From Streptomyces sp. NRRL S-350 (GTDB lineage Bacteria > Actinomycetota > Actinomycetes > Streptomycetales > Streptomycetaceae): a stretch of 64,000 nucleotides of DNA. The notes beneath the pieces are model-generated. The model was not told where the DNA came from. It worked only from the letters and a program-made list of their open reading frames with translations, and searched no databases. Shown here piece by piece: positions 26,842 to 34,695 of this stretch. The DNA is taken from contig NZ_JOHO01000023.1 in NCBI RefSeq assembly GCF_000719705.1, positions 62,001 through 126,000 of the forward strand, given 5' to 3'. The first letter of the stretch is position 1. Each line of letters begins with the position of its first letter. A program made the translations under genes and the position numbers.

Positions 26842-27888
26842 ATGCGAACCGAACTGCACTTCTCCGCAAGCGACTTGGCGCTGACCCGGTTCGCCGTCTC
26901 ACCGATGCAGGAGGTGGTGACCAGCCTGCGCGCCGTCGCCTGCTCCCCCGTCTCCGCGCTGCACCGGCGCTGGGCCGGCCAGGTCCGCGAGCGGCTGGCC
27001 ACCGCCGGACCGGCGATGGAACGGCTGGCCGCGCTGGTGCCGCCCACCGGCCACCTGCCGGACTTCCTGAATCCCGCCCCGGCCGGCTTCTCCCCCACGC
27101 TCACCGACGAGCTGGCCGCGATCACTGCCACCGGCGCCCGGCAGGTCCGCGCCGACCTCGACATCCTGGCCGCCGAGGCCGGCGGCCGACTGCCAGGCGC
27201 CCTGGCACCGCTGCACCGTGACCCGGCCGCGCACCTGCCCCGACTGGCCGCGGACATCGAGGCGTACTGGGCACTGGCCCTCGCCCCGTACTGGGCCCGG
27301 ATCCGCGCCCTGCTCGCCGCCGACGTCTTCCACCGCTCCCGGCAGGCCGCCGAGCACGGCACCGCGCGGATGCTGGGCGAGCTGCACGACACCGTCCGCT
27401 GGGACGGCACCGCGCTGCTGCTGGAGCAGCGGCACTGCGCGGTGACCCGGCTGAACGCCGGGTCCGGGCTGCTGCTCCTGCCCTCGGTCTTCGCCTGGCC
27501 CCGAGTCCTCACCCGGGTGCTGCCACCCGACCCGCCGCAACTGATCTACCCGGCCCGCGGCACGGCCGCCCTGTGGGAGCGCCAGCCGGAGGCTGCGGGG
27601 CGGACGGAGGCGCTGGCCGGCGTCCTCGGCCGGTCCCGCGCCCGGCTGCTGTCCGAGCTGGACTCCCCGGGCTCGACGACCGAACTGGCCCACCGCACCG
27701 GGCTGTCCCCGGCCGGGGTCTCCCAGCACCTCACCGCCCTGCGCGCGGCGGGCCTGACCAGCGCGCACCGCGCGGGCCACGCCGTCCTCCACGCCCGTAC
27801 GGCGGTGGGCGATTCCCTGTTCGGCCAGGACGGACAGGCATGCGCGCAGGACGCCCCTCACCCTTCCGACCGGCTCTCCGGCCGATGA
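26842..27888 (+). CDS. ArsR-type helix-turn-helix regulator (large actinobacterial form)
   Basis: A 348-aa regulator. The N-terminal 240 residues form a DUF5937-like sensor region (begins MRTELHFSASDLALTRFAVSPMQEV). An ArsR winged helix lies at about 255-325: RSRARLLSELDSPGSTTELAHRTGLSPAGVSQHLTALRAAGLTSAHRAGHAVLH. GGAGGGG about nine bases before the ATG fixes the start. Family members are typical of Streptomyces and often sit beside an exporter or enzyme they control. Here the nearest divergent neighbour is the PEP-mutase-family gene, a plausible target by position only. Confidence 0.85.
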   Translation: MRTELHFSASDLALTRFAVSPMQEVVTSLRAVACSPVSALHRRWAGQVRERLATAGPAMERLAALVPPTGHLPDFLNPAPAGFSPTLTDELAAITATGARQVRADLDILAAEAGGRLPGALAPLHRDPAAHLPRLAADIEAYWALALAPYWARIRALLAADVFHRSRQAAEHGTARMLGELHDTVRWDGTALLLEQRHCAVTRLNAGSGLLLLPSVFAWPRVLTRVLPPDPPQLIYPARGTAALWERQPEAAGRTEALAGVLGRSRARLLSELDSPGSTTELAHRTGLSPAGVSQHLTALRAAGLTSAHRAGHAVLHARTAVGDSLFGQDGQACAQDAPHPSDRLSGR

Positions 27889-27969
27889 CCCGCCGGTACG
27901 AATGGCCCCGCACGGCACACCTCCGCACACCCCCTCCTCATATGATCGGAGCGACATGCGCCATGCTTG

Positions 27970-27983
27970 GTGACGCAGAACAC
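27970..27983 (+). promoter_or_regulatory. Crp-type operator candidate upstream of crp
   Basis: GTGACGCAGAACAC, 57 bases before the crp start, fits the Streptomyces Crp pattern GTG(N6)GNCAC with one mismatch. It would allow autoregulation. The call is from pattern only. Confidence 0.35.
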
Positions 27984-28040
27984 TGAACGGAACTTGCGCC
28001 GGACGGCCTACCCGCCGGACGGCCGAGAAGGAGGAAGCAC

Positions 28041-28715
28041 GTGGACGACGTTCTGCGGCGCGCCGCACTCTTCGCGGCACTCGACGACGAACAGGCCGGC
28101 GAGCTGCGCGCTTCCATGACCGAGGTCACCCTCGCCCGTGGTGAGTCGCTGTTCCACGAAGGCGACCCCGGCGACCGGCTGTACGTCGTCGCGGAGGGCA
28201 AGGTCAAGCTGCACCGCGCCTCGCCGGACGGCCGCGAGAACATGCTGGCCGTCCTCGGCCCCAGCGAGATGATCGGCGAGCTGTCGCTGTTCGACCCGGG
28301 CCCGCGCACCGCCACCGCCAGCGCGCTCACCGAGGTCAAGCTGCTCGGCCTGGGCCACGGCGACCTGCAGCCCTGGCTGCACGCCCGCCCCGAAGTCTCC
28401 ATCGCACTGCTGCGGGCCATCGCCCGCCGACTGCGCCGGACCAACGACGTGATGTCCGACCTGGTCTTCTCCGACGTGCCGGGCCGCGTCGCCAAGGCCC
28501 TGCTGGACCTCTCCCGCCGCTTCGGCGTGCAGTCCGAGGAGGGCATCCACGTCGCCCACGACCTCACCCAGGAGGAGCTGGCCCAGCTGGTCGGCGCCTC
28601 CCGCGAGACGGTCAACAAGGCGCTCGCCGACTTCGCCGGCCGCGGATGGCTGAAGCTGGAGGCGCGCGCGGTGGTCCTGATGGACGTCGAGCGGCTGTCG
28701 CGGCGCTCGCGCTGA
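28041..28715 (+). CDS. crp: Crp/Fnr-family cAMP receptor protein
   Basis: Global regulator; the Streptomyces Crp controls germination, development and antibiotic production. The 224-aa protein opens VDDVLRRAALFAALD. It carries a cyclic-nucleotide-binding beta-barrel (VVAEGKVKLHRASPDGRENMLAVLGPSEMIGELSLFDPGPRTATASALTE) with the phosphate-binding cassette GELSLFD...RTATA, a long dimer helix, and a C-terminal HTH_Crp (LTQEELAQLVGASRETVNKALADFAGRGW). GAAGGAGG before the GTG fixes the start. The residues contacting cAMP are kept. It lies between the ArsR gene and a perfect palindromic terminator. Symbol given on high-confidence synteny and sequence. Confidence 0.95.
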   Translation: MDDVLRRAALFAALDDEQAGELRASMTEVTLARGESLFHEGDPGDRLYVVAEGKVKLHRASPDGRENMLAVLGPSEMIGELSLFDPGPRTATASALTEVKLLGLGHGDLQPWLHARPEVSIALLRAIARRLRRTNDVMSDLVFSDVPGRVAKALLDLSRRFGVQSEEGIHVAHDLTQEELAQLVGASRETVNKALADFAGRGWLKLEARAVVLMDVERLSRRSR

Positions 28716-28768
28716 AGCCCGCTCGCCTCGGCGCCCGCTTTCGCGCCGGCGCCCCGAGCTCCCGCACC

Positions 28769-28808
28769 ATGCCGAAGGGCCCGTCCGTACGGACGGGCCC
28801 TTCGGCAT
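28769..28808. terminator. Perfect 40-bp palindromic terminator after crp
   Basis: Bases 28769-28788 are the exact reverse complement of 28789-28808 with no unpaired loop. It lies 53 bases past the crp stop. From 28810 to 28900 it is followed by loose copies of CCTTCGGCATGCGGGCGGGGCC, which lead into the 3' end of the leftward MBL gene. Confidence 0.8.
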
Positions 28809-28902
28809 GCGCGCGGGTGCCTTCGGCATGCGGGCGGGGCCCCTCCGGCGTGGTGCGGGCCCCTCCGGCGTGCGGGCGGGGCCCCTTCGGCGTGCGGGCG
28901 GG

Positions 28903-29736
28903 TCAGTCGAGGCCCGGGATCAGCCCGTGGTCCTCCAGGTAGTCCAGCTGGGCCCGCACGGACAGCTCGGCGGCCGGCCAGAGCGACCGGTCCACGTCGG
29001 CGTAGACCCGCGCGACCACCTCGTGGGCCGTCCGGCAGCCCGCCTCGACCGCCGTCTCCACCTGGGCGAGCCGGTTGGCCCGGTGGGCCAGGTAGTAGTC
29101 GACGGCGCCGAGCGCATCCGCGAGCACCGGGCCGTGGCCGGGCAGCACGGTCCGCACGCCGTGCTTGGAGGCCATCGTGTGCAGTCTGCGCAGCGAGTCC
29201 AGATAGTCCCCCAGGCGGCCGTCGGGGTGCGCGACCATCGTGGTGCCGCGGCCGAGCACGGTGTCCCCGGTGAGGATCGCGCCGTCGTCCGGCAGGTGGA
29301 AGGTCAGCGAGTCCGAGGTGTGCCCGGGAGTGGACACCACCCGCAGGTCCAGGCCGCCGACGTCCAGGCGCTGGCCGCCCACCAGACCCTCGGAGCCCAG
29401 CCGGTGCGCCGGGTCCAGGGCCCGCACCTCGGTGCGGGTGAGCTCGGCGAAGCGGGCCGCACCCTCCGAGTGGTCGGGGTGGCCGTGGGTGAGCAGGGTC
29501 AGCGCGATCCGCTTGCCCCGCTCCTCCGCGAAGTCGATCACCCGGCGCAGGTGGCCTTCGTGCAGCGGTCCCGGGTCGACCACCACGGCGAGGTCCGAGC
29601 CGGGCTCGGAGAGCAGCCAGGTGTTGGTGCCGTCCAGCGTCATCGGCGACGGGTTCGGCGCCAGCACGCACAGCGCCCGAGGGGTGGCCTCGCCGCCGAC
29701 GGCGGCGGCGGGGTCGCCCGGCAGGAGTCCGCTCAC
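28903..29736 (-). CDS. MBL-fold metallo-hydrolase (LACTB2/glyoxalase II-like)
   Basis: A 277-aa metallo-beta-lactamase-fold hydrolase. The metal motif is LLTHGHPDHSEG (HxHxDH). Further metal His/Asp residues are in STPGHTSDSLTF and LTGDTVLGRGTT, and the C-terminal His in LPGHGPVL. The C-terminal helical extension (residues about 200-277) resembles the LACTB2 winged-helix segment. The GTG start overlaps the stop of the 57-aa gene upstream in a GTGA arrangement, showing translational coupling. Substrate unknown; the LACTB2 group has endoribonuclease activity in animals. Convergent with crp. Confidence 0.88.
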   Translation of the reverse strand: MSGLLPGDPAAAVGGEATPRALCVLAPNPSPMTLDGTNTWLLSEPGSDLAVVVDPGPLHEGHLRRVIDFAEERGKRIALTLLTHGHPDHSEGAARFAELTRTEVRALDPAHRLGSEGLVGGQRLDVGGLDLRVVSTPGHTSDSLTFHLPDDGAILTGDTVLGRGTTMVAHPDGRLGDYLDSLRRLHTMASKHGVRTVLPGHGPVLADALGAVDYYLAHRANRLAQVETAVEAGCRTAHEVVARVYADVDRSLWPAAELSVRAQLDYLEDHGLIPGLD

Positions 29737-29906
29737 CGGCCGCGCTCGCCGTCACGGTGCAGGGCCCTCAGCGGCAGCGCCCGTACGAGGGCGCGCTGCG
29801 CCACCTCGACGAACGGGACCGGGCTGTCACAGGCCGGGGTGCGGGGGATCACGCGGCGGGCGGGCATCTCGGGTGCCGTCCGGCGAGCCACCTCGTTGTG
29901 GGTCAT
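29733..29906 (-). CDS. Small basic protein, 57 aa, coupled to the MBL hydrolase gene
   Basis: Not recognised. The sequence MTHNEVARRT... to ...LRALHRDGERGR has a Pro/Arg-rich middle (PARRVIPRTPACDSPVPFVEV) and an amphipathic C-terminal helix. The ATG has GAAAGGA about ten bases upstream. An in-frame start 13 codons earlier would read into a DNA tandem repeat and is less likely. Its TGA overlaps the GTG of the MBL gene, so the two are expressed together. Small size and coupling suggest an accessory or leader role. Confidence 0.6.
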   Translation of the reverse strand: MTHNEVARRTAPEMPARRVIPRTPACDSPVPFVEVAQRALVRALPLRALHRDGERGR

Positions 29907-29921
29907 CGGGCGTCGGTCCTT

Positions 29922-29975
29922 TCTCTGCGGTGGTGGGACTTCCACGGGTCTCTGCGGTGGTGGGACTTCCGCGGG
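29922..29975. repeat. Tandem 27-bp direct repeat
   Basis: Two adjacent copies (29922-29948 and 29949-29975) of a 27-base unit beginning TCTCTGCGGTGGTGGGACTT with a single difference, just upstream of the 57-aa gene. Likely in its 5' leader. Confidence 0.8.
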
Positions 29976-30053
29976 CCGGTCGCCCGTGGGTGGGTGAGTC
30001 GGTGGGGGTCGGTCGGCGGGCGGGCGACCGGTGAGCGGATCGGACGGGCGCGG

Positions 30054-30953
30054 TCAGGCGGTGAGTGGGTCAGCGAATGGGCCGGGGCCCGGTTCCTCCG
30101 GGAACTCCCCGTCGATGGTCAGCTCGTCGTACCCCGGCCAGCGCACCGTCATGCGGTCGCCGCGGACCTCCGCGCGGCCCAGGACCGGCGGCAGCGAACG
30201 GCCCGCGGCCACGGCCAGCGCCTCCGCGGCGGTCCTGACCTGCGACAGCTCGCGCAGCACCGTCACGGTCGGCGGCAGCATGCCGAACCGGCCCTCCTCG
30301 TACCCCAGGACCGCCGCGGCCGGGCTCAGCCAGGCGACCCGGTCGGCCTCGCCGACCTCCAGGGCGGCGAGCTGGCCGGACGGCAGGGCCGCCACGAAGA
30401 ACCAGGTGTCGTACCGGCGCTCCTCGAACTCCGGGGTGATCCAGCGGGCCCAGCCGCCCAGCAGGTCACTGCGCAGCACCAGGCCGTGGTCGCGGAGGAA
30501 CTCGGCGAAGGACAGCTCGTGGGCCTCCAGCGCGGCCCGCTCGGCGGACCAGTCGCGCGGCTCGGCGACGCTCCGCTCGTCCGGGCCGGCCAGCAGCACG
30601 CCGGCCTCCTCGAAGGTCTCGCGGACCGCCGCGCAGACCACGGCCCGGGCCGTCCGCTCTTCCACGCCGAGCCGGCGCGCCCACTCCTCGGGCGGCGGTC
30701 CGGCCCAGCCCGGCTCGACGTCGGCGTCCCGGGGGTCGACGCCGCCGCCCGGGTAGGCGTACATCCCGGCGGCGAAGGCCATCGAGGTGCGTCGGCGCAG
30801 CAGGTAGGCCTCCGGCCCGGCGGCGGTGTCGCGCAGCAGGACGACGGTCGCGGCGGGCCTGGGCGCCGGCGGGGTCAGCACGCCGGATTCGACCGCCCGG
30901 ATCCGGGCGGGCCAGCCGGGCGGCATCGGGAGCGTCGTTGCTCGATGGTCCAT
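30054..30953 (-). CDS. Nudix hydrolase, NUDT7/NUDT19-like long form
   Basis: A 299-aa Nudix protein. The box is split by an insertion: AYPGGGVDPRDADVEPGW, about 25 residues of insert, then AAVRETFEEAGVLLAG with the REtFEEAG glutamates. The insert is typical of the peroxisomal CoA-diphosphatase-like (NUDT7/19) branch and its actinobacterial relatives. The N-terminus includes VVLLRDTAAGPEAYLLRRRTSMAFAAG. The start MDHRATTLPMPP has no strong ribosome site; MPPGWPARI nine codons in is an alternative. The RidA/DUF4177 terminator lies upstream, so the gene is transcribed alone. Confidence 0.85.
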   Translation of the reverse strand: MDHRATTLPMPPGWPARIRAVESGVLTPPAPRPAATVVLLRDTAAGPEAYLLRRRTSMAFAAGMYAYPGGGVDPRDADVEPGWAGPPPEEWARRLGVEERTARAVVCAAVRETFEEAGVLLAGPDERSVAEPRDWSAERAALEAHELSFAEFLRDHGLVLRSDLLGGWARWITPEFEERRYDTWFFVAALPSGQLAALEVGEADRVAWLSPAAAVLGYEEGRFGMLPPTVTVLRELSQVRTAAEALAVAAGRSLPPVLGRAEVRGDRMTVRWPGYDELTIDGEFPEEPGPGPFADPLTA

Positions 30954-31006
30954 GCCCGGATGCTAAGCGCACGGGGGCGCGGTTGGACAGGGCAGGTTTC
31001 CTAGCG

Positions 31007-31046
31007 CGCGGAGGCGGGGCCGGACAGGCCCGGCCCCGCCTCCGCG
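31007..31046 (-). terminator. 17-bp terminator hairpin of the DUF4177–ridA operon
   Basis: Bases 31007-31023 pair perfectly with 31030-31046 around the loop ACAGGC, eight bases downstream of the ridA stop on the minus strand. Confidence 0.8.
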
Positions 31047-31053
31047 ATCACGC

Positions 31054-31521
31054 TCAGGCGGACTTGACGCGCACCTGGAGCTCGACCTCGACCGGGGCGT
31101 CCAGCGGCAGCACCGCCACGCCGACGGCGCTGCGGGCGTGCACGCCGGCGGCGCCCAGCACCTTGCCGAGCAACTCGCTGGCCCCGTTGACGACGGCCGG
31201 CTGGCCGGTGAAGTCGGGGGCGGAGGCGACGAAGCCGACGACCTTGACGACCCGCTCGATCCGGTCCAGGTCGCCGATCACGGACTTCACGGCGGCCAGG
31301 GCGTTGAGCGCGCAGGTCTGCGCGAGCTCCTTGGCCTCCTCCGGGGACACCTCGGCGCCGACCTTGCCCGTGCTCGGCAGCTTGCCGCCGACCACCGGGA
31401 GCTGGCCGGAGGTGAACACGAACTCGCCGGACTGCAGGGCCGGCACGTACGCGGCGACCGGGGCGGCCACCGGCGGCAGGGTCAGGCCCAGCTCGGCGAG
31501 CTTCGTCTCGACGAGGCTCAT
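31054..31521 (-). CDS. RidA-family protein (YjgF/YER057c/UK114)
   Basis: A 155-aa RidA-fold protein; family members hydrolyse reactive enamine/imine intermediates such as 2-aminoacrylate. Visible segments are SGEFVFTSGQLPVVGGKLP, KELAQTCALNALAAVKSVIGDLDRIERVVKVVGFVAS and SAVGVAVLPLDAPVEVELQVRV. The catalytic Arg of classical RidA (RxAVxVxxLP) is replaced by S at RSAVGVAVLPLD... where the preceding R is kept as HARSAVG, so activity is plausible. The ATG overlaps the stop of the DUF4177 gene (ATGA). The longer frame upstream is a shadow. Confidence 0.88.
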   Translation of the reverse strand: MSLVETKLAELGLTLPPVAAPVAAYVPALQSGEFVFTSGQLPVVGGKLPSTGKVGAEVSPEEAKELAQTCALNALAAVKSVIGDLDRIERVVKVVGFVASAPDFTGQPAVVNGASELLGKVLGAAGVHARSAVGVAVLPLDAPVEVELQVRVKSA

Positions 31522-31676
31522 GCGCTCTTCTCCCGCTTGAAGTAGGCCACCAGCTGCTCCGGGTTCGGGCCGGGCACGACCTGGACGAGCTCCCAGCCGT
31601 CCTCGCCGAAGTTGTCCAGGATCTGCTTGGTGGCGTGCACGAGCAGGGGCGCCGTCATGTATTCCCACTTGGTCAT
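31518..31676 (-). CDS. DUF4177-family small protein, 52 aa
   Basis: Short gene reading MTKWEYMTAPL... to ...VAYFKREKSA. The pattern MxKWEY...L..FGEDGWELVQV...FKR is that of DUF4177 proteins. Its TGA overlaps the ridA ATG, so the two form a coupled operon, an arrangement common near ridA in Streptomyces. The protein is small, soluble and beta-rich; its function is unknown. Confidence 0.85.
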   Translation of the reverse strand: MTKWEYMTAPLLVHATKQILDNFGEDGWELVQVVPGPNPEQLVAYFKREKSA

Positions 31677-31888
31677 GGCCAGACTCTAGACGAGCCGCCG
31701 CGGCGATCCGCGCGGTCCGCGGACCGGCGTGTGAGGTGGGGCACAAAGAGGGCATGATCAGGCCTGGCAACCCCCGGTGCTCCGGGCATCCGGCGCGGTC
31801 CCTGGTTACTCTCGCGAGAGGGCACCCTGGTGAGGCGCACCCTCGACAGGAGGGGCGCCCGTAGGACGGAGACGGACGGAGGCGGAGC

Positions 31889-32962
31889 GTGGCACGCACC
31901 CCCGGCCAGGCGGACCGGCGCGACCCCGACTGGGAGGGCGTTCGACTGCACGTGGTCAGCGGCAAGGGCGGCACCGGGAAGACCACGCTCGCCGCGGCGC
32001 TGGCGCTGGCGCTCGCCGCCGACGGCGGACGGGTGCTGCTGATCGAGGTCGAGGGCCGGCAGGGCATCGCCGAACTCTTCGGGATCGCCGCCCTCCCGTA
32101 CGAGGAGCGCCGGATCGCCTCGGTCTCCCGCGCCCAGTTGGGGCTGCCCGCCGGAGAGGCCGGCGCCGGCGAGGTCTTCGCGCTGGCGATCGACACCGAG
32201 CAGGCGCTGCTGGAGTACCTGGAGATGTTCTACAAGCTCGGCCGGGCCGGCAAGGCGCTGCAGAAGGTCGGCTTCGTCGACTTCGCCACCACCGTCGCGC
32301 CCGGCGTCCGGGACGTCCTGCTCACCGGCAAGGCCTGCGAGGCGACCCGGCGCAAGGACCCGGACGGGCGGCGCCGCTACGACGCGGTGGTGATGGACGC
32401 CCCGCCGACCGGACGGCTCACCAGGTTCCTGAACGTCAACGCCGAGGTGGCCGGGCTGGCCCGGATCGGCCCGATACACACCCAGGCACAGGCCGTGATG
32501 CGGGTGCTGAAGTCCCCGGAGACCGCGGTGCACCTGGTCACCCTGTTGGAGGAGATGCCGGTGCAGGAGACGGTGGACGGGATCGAGGAGCTGCGCCAGG
32601 CGAAGCTCCCGGTGGGCGGGGTGATCGTCAACATGGTCCGACCGCCGGTGCTGGACGCGGCGGCCGTGACCGCGGTGGACGGCAACCACCGCGAGGAGGT
32701 CGCCCTCGCCCTCGGGGAAGCCGGGCTCGGGGGCCGCTCGCGCAAGCCGGAGACGGTCCGGGCCGCGGTGGAGCCGCTGCTCGATCCGCTGCTTGAGCAG
32801 GCCAGGGAGCACGCCGAGCGGGTCGAGCTGGAGCGCGCGCAGCGCGCCGACCTGCAGCAGCTGCGGCTGCCGACGTACGAACTGCCGCTGCTGGGCGAGG
32901 GCGTGGACCTCGGCGGGCTGTACCGACTGGCGGGCGAACTGAAGCGGCAGGGGGCGGCATGA
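31889..32962 (+). CDS. ArsA/Get3-family ATPase, first of a pair
   Basis: A 357-aa SIMIBI ATPase. Its Walker A is VVSGKGGTGKTTLAAALALALA (signature Lys kept) and its switch region is VVMDAPPTGRLTRFLNVN. The family includes arsenite-pump ATPases and the tail-anchored protein chaperone Get3. No arsB/arsR pump genes are nearby, so arsenite export is unlikely. The GTG start has GGAGG-type sequence upstream. Its stop overlaps the start of the second ATPase gene by four bases, so the two probably make a heteromeric complex. This ArsA pair next to wblA is, from memory, conserved in Streptomyces. Confidence 0.9.
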   Translation: MARTPGQADRRDPDWEGVRLHVVSGKGGTGKTTLAAALALALAADGGRVLLIEVEGRQGIAELFGIAALPYEERRIASVSRAQLGLPAGEAGAGEVFALAIDTEQALLEYLEMFYKLGRAGKALQKVGFVDFATTVAPGVRDVLLTGKACEATRRKDPDGRRRYDAVVMDAPPTGRLTRFLNVNAEVAGLARIGPIHTQAQAVMRVLKSPETAVHLVTLLEEMPVQETVDGIEELRQAKLPVGGVIVNMVRPPVLDAAAVTAVDGNHREEVALALGEAGLGGRSRKPETVRAAVEPLLDPLLEQAREHAERVELERAQRADLQQLRLPTYELPLLGEGVDLGGLYRLAGELKRQGAA

Positions 32963-34194
32963 CCACGGACGGCGTGAGGACTGGCGGGGCGGCCAGCGGC
33001 GGCGTACGGAGCACCGGCAGGGGACCGAGCAGCGGCGGCGTACGGAGCACCGGTAAGCGGCTCGCCGTGGACGAGCTGATCGACGACCCGAAGACCAGGA
33101 TCGTCGTCTGCTGCGGCTCCGGCGGCGTCGGCAAGACGACCACCGCTGCGGCGATCGGCCTGCGGGCCGCCGAACGCGGCCGCAAGGTCGTGGTCCTGAC
33201 GATCGATCCGGCCCGCCGGCTCGCCCAGTCCATGGGCCTGACCGAGCTCGACAACACCCCCCGGGTGGTCAAGGACGTCACCGGCGACGGGGAGCTCCAG
33301 GCCATGATGCTGGACATGAAGCGGACCTTCGACGAGGTCGTGCTGGCCCACGCCGAACCCGAACGGGCCAAGGCGATCATGGAGAACCCGTTCTACCAGT
33401 CCCTGTCGGCCGGCTTCGCGGGCACGCAGGAGTACATGGCGATGGAGAAGCTCGGGCAGCTGCGCGCCGCCGAGGAGTGGGACCTGATCGTCGTGGACAC
33501 CCCGCCCTCCCGCTCCGCACTCGACTTCCTGGACGCTCCGAACCGACTCGGGTCCTTCCTGGACGGCCGGGTGATCCGGATCCTGACCGCCCCGGCCAAG
33601 GTCGGCGGCCGCAGCGCGATGCGCTTCCTGAACGCCGGGGTGGGCCTGCTCACCGGCACCCTCGGCAAGATCTTCGGCGCCCAGCTGCTCACCGACGTGC
33701 AGACCTTCGTCAGCGCGATGGACTCCATGTTCGGCGGCTTCCGCGAGCGGGCCGACCGCACGTACCAGCTGCTCAAGGCGCCCGGCACGGCGTTCCTGGT
33801 GGTGGCCGCGCCGGAGCGGGACGCGCTGCGCGAGGCGGCGTACTTCGTCGACCGGCTCGCCGCCGACCGGATGCCCCTGGCCGGGCTGGTGCTCAACCGG
33901 GTGCACGGCACGGGCGCCCCGCAGCTCACCGCGGAGCGGGCGCTGGCGGCGGCCGAGGCACTGGAGGAGAACGGCTCGGAGCACTCCTCGCCCGAGGCGG
34001 AGCTGCTCGCCGCCGGGCTGCTGCGGCTGCACGCCGAGCGGATGCAGATCATGGGGCGGGAGCGCCGCACCCGCGACCGCTTCGTCTCGGTCTACCCGGA
34101 CGTGCCGATCGCGGAGGTCCCGGCGCTGCCGGGCGACGTGCACGACCTGGACGGGCTGCGGGCCATCGGGGACCGGCTCAGCGGGGCCGCGTAG
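32959..34194 (+). CDS. ArsA/Get3-family ATPase, second of a pair
   Basis: A 411-aa ATPase. Its N-terminal 20 residues are Gly/Ser repeats (TGGAASGGVRSTGRGPSSGGVRSTG), from a DNA repeat GGCGTACGGAGCACCGG present twice at 33001-33053. The Walker A is CCGSGGVGKTTTAAAIG. The DTPPSRSALDFLDAP segment is the switch II/metal-linked region, and the long insert (FVSAMDSMFGGFRERADRT) is typical. It overlaps the first ATPase gene by four bases. It ends convergent with wblA. A role as partner of the first ATPase in protein or metal handling is inference. Confidence 0.9.
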   Translation: MTTDGVRTGGAASGGVRSTGRGPSSGGVRSTGKRLAVDELIDDPKTRIVVCCGSGGVGKTTTAAAIGLRAAERGRKVVVLTIDPARRLAQSMGLTELDNTPRVVKDVTGDGELQAMMLDMKRTFDEVVLAHAEPERAKAIMENPFYQSLSAGFAGTQEYMAMEKLGQLRAAEEWDLIVVDTPPSRSALDFLDAPNRLGSFLDGRVIRILTAPAKVGGRSAMRFLNAGVGLLTGTLGKIFGAQLLTDVQTFVSAMDSMFGGFRERADRTYQLLKAPGTAFLVVAAPERDALREAAYFVDRLAADRMPLAGLVLNRVHGTGAPQLTAERALAAAEALEENGSEHSSPEAELLAAGLLRLHAERMQIMGRERRTRDRFVSVYPDVPIAEVPALPGDVHDLDGLRAIGDRLSGAA

Positions 34195-34371
34195 GCAGCA
34201 CCGGCCGCACCGGGCCGCAACGGACGGCGCGGAGGCGGCACAGGAGGCGGCGCAAGAGGCGTCGCTCGTGCGTCGCGGCATCAGGCAGGACGGTTCGGCA
34301 CGGACGGGACGGGACGGCGTGGGGGCGCGCCCGCCCGGTGCCGGTCGACCCGGACGCCGGTGCGACCGGAC

Positions 34372-34695
34372 TCAGCCCGCCTGGGCGTAGTCCGTCAGTA
34401 TCACGCCGGTCGCGAGGGACTCCTCGTACTCGGTGCGGGCCGTCTCCAGCAGCCGCCGCCACGAGATGACCGTCGGGCGGCGGCGCAGCAGCGCCCGGCG
34501 CTCGCGCTCCGTCATCCCGCCCCAGACCCCGAACTCCACCCGGTTGTCCAGGGCGTCCGCGAGGCACTCCGTCCGGACCGGGCAGCCGCTGCACACCGCC
34601 TTCGCGCGGTTCTGCGCCGCCCCCTGGACGAACAGTTCGTCCGGATCACTCGTGCGGCAGGCGGCCTGCGCACTCCAGTCGTCAACCCAGCCCAT
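34372..34695 (-). CDS. wblA: WhiB-like iron–sulfur transcription factor WblA
   Basis: A 107-aa Wbl protein; WblA is the global repressor of antibiotic production and activator of sporulation in Streptomyces. The four cluster cysteines are C13, and the CxxC/C set in AVCSGCPVRTEC. The G[VI]WGG turn reads VEFGVWGGMTERERRALLRRR, followed by the basic DNA-binding tail. It opens MGWVDDWSAQAACRTSDPDELFVQGAAQNRAK, which matches WblA as I know it. AGAGGA lies upstream of the ATG. It sits between the ArsA pair (convergent) and the divergent class A PBP gene, with a 424-bp upstream region holding dyads. Confidence 0.95.
   Translation of the reverse strand: MGWVDDWSAQAACRTSDPDELFVQGAAQNRAKAVCSGCPVRTECLADALDNRVEFGVWGGMTERERRALLRRRPTVISWRRLLETARTEYEESLATGVILTDYAQAG

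Noticed and set aside
31889..34194. Arsenite-resistance operon
   Set aside because: Only ArsA-type ATPases are present. No arsB, arsC or nearby arsR pump-type gene exists, so Get3-like or other function is more likely.
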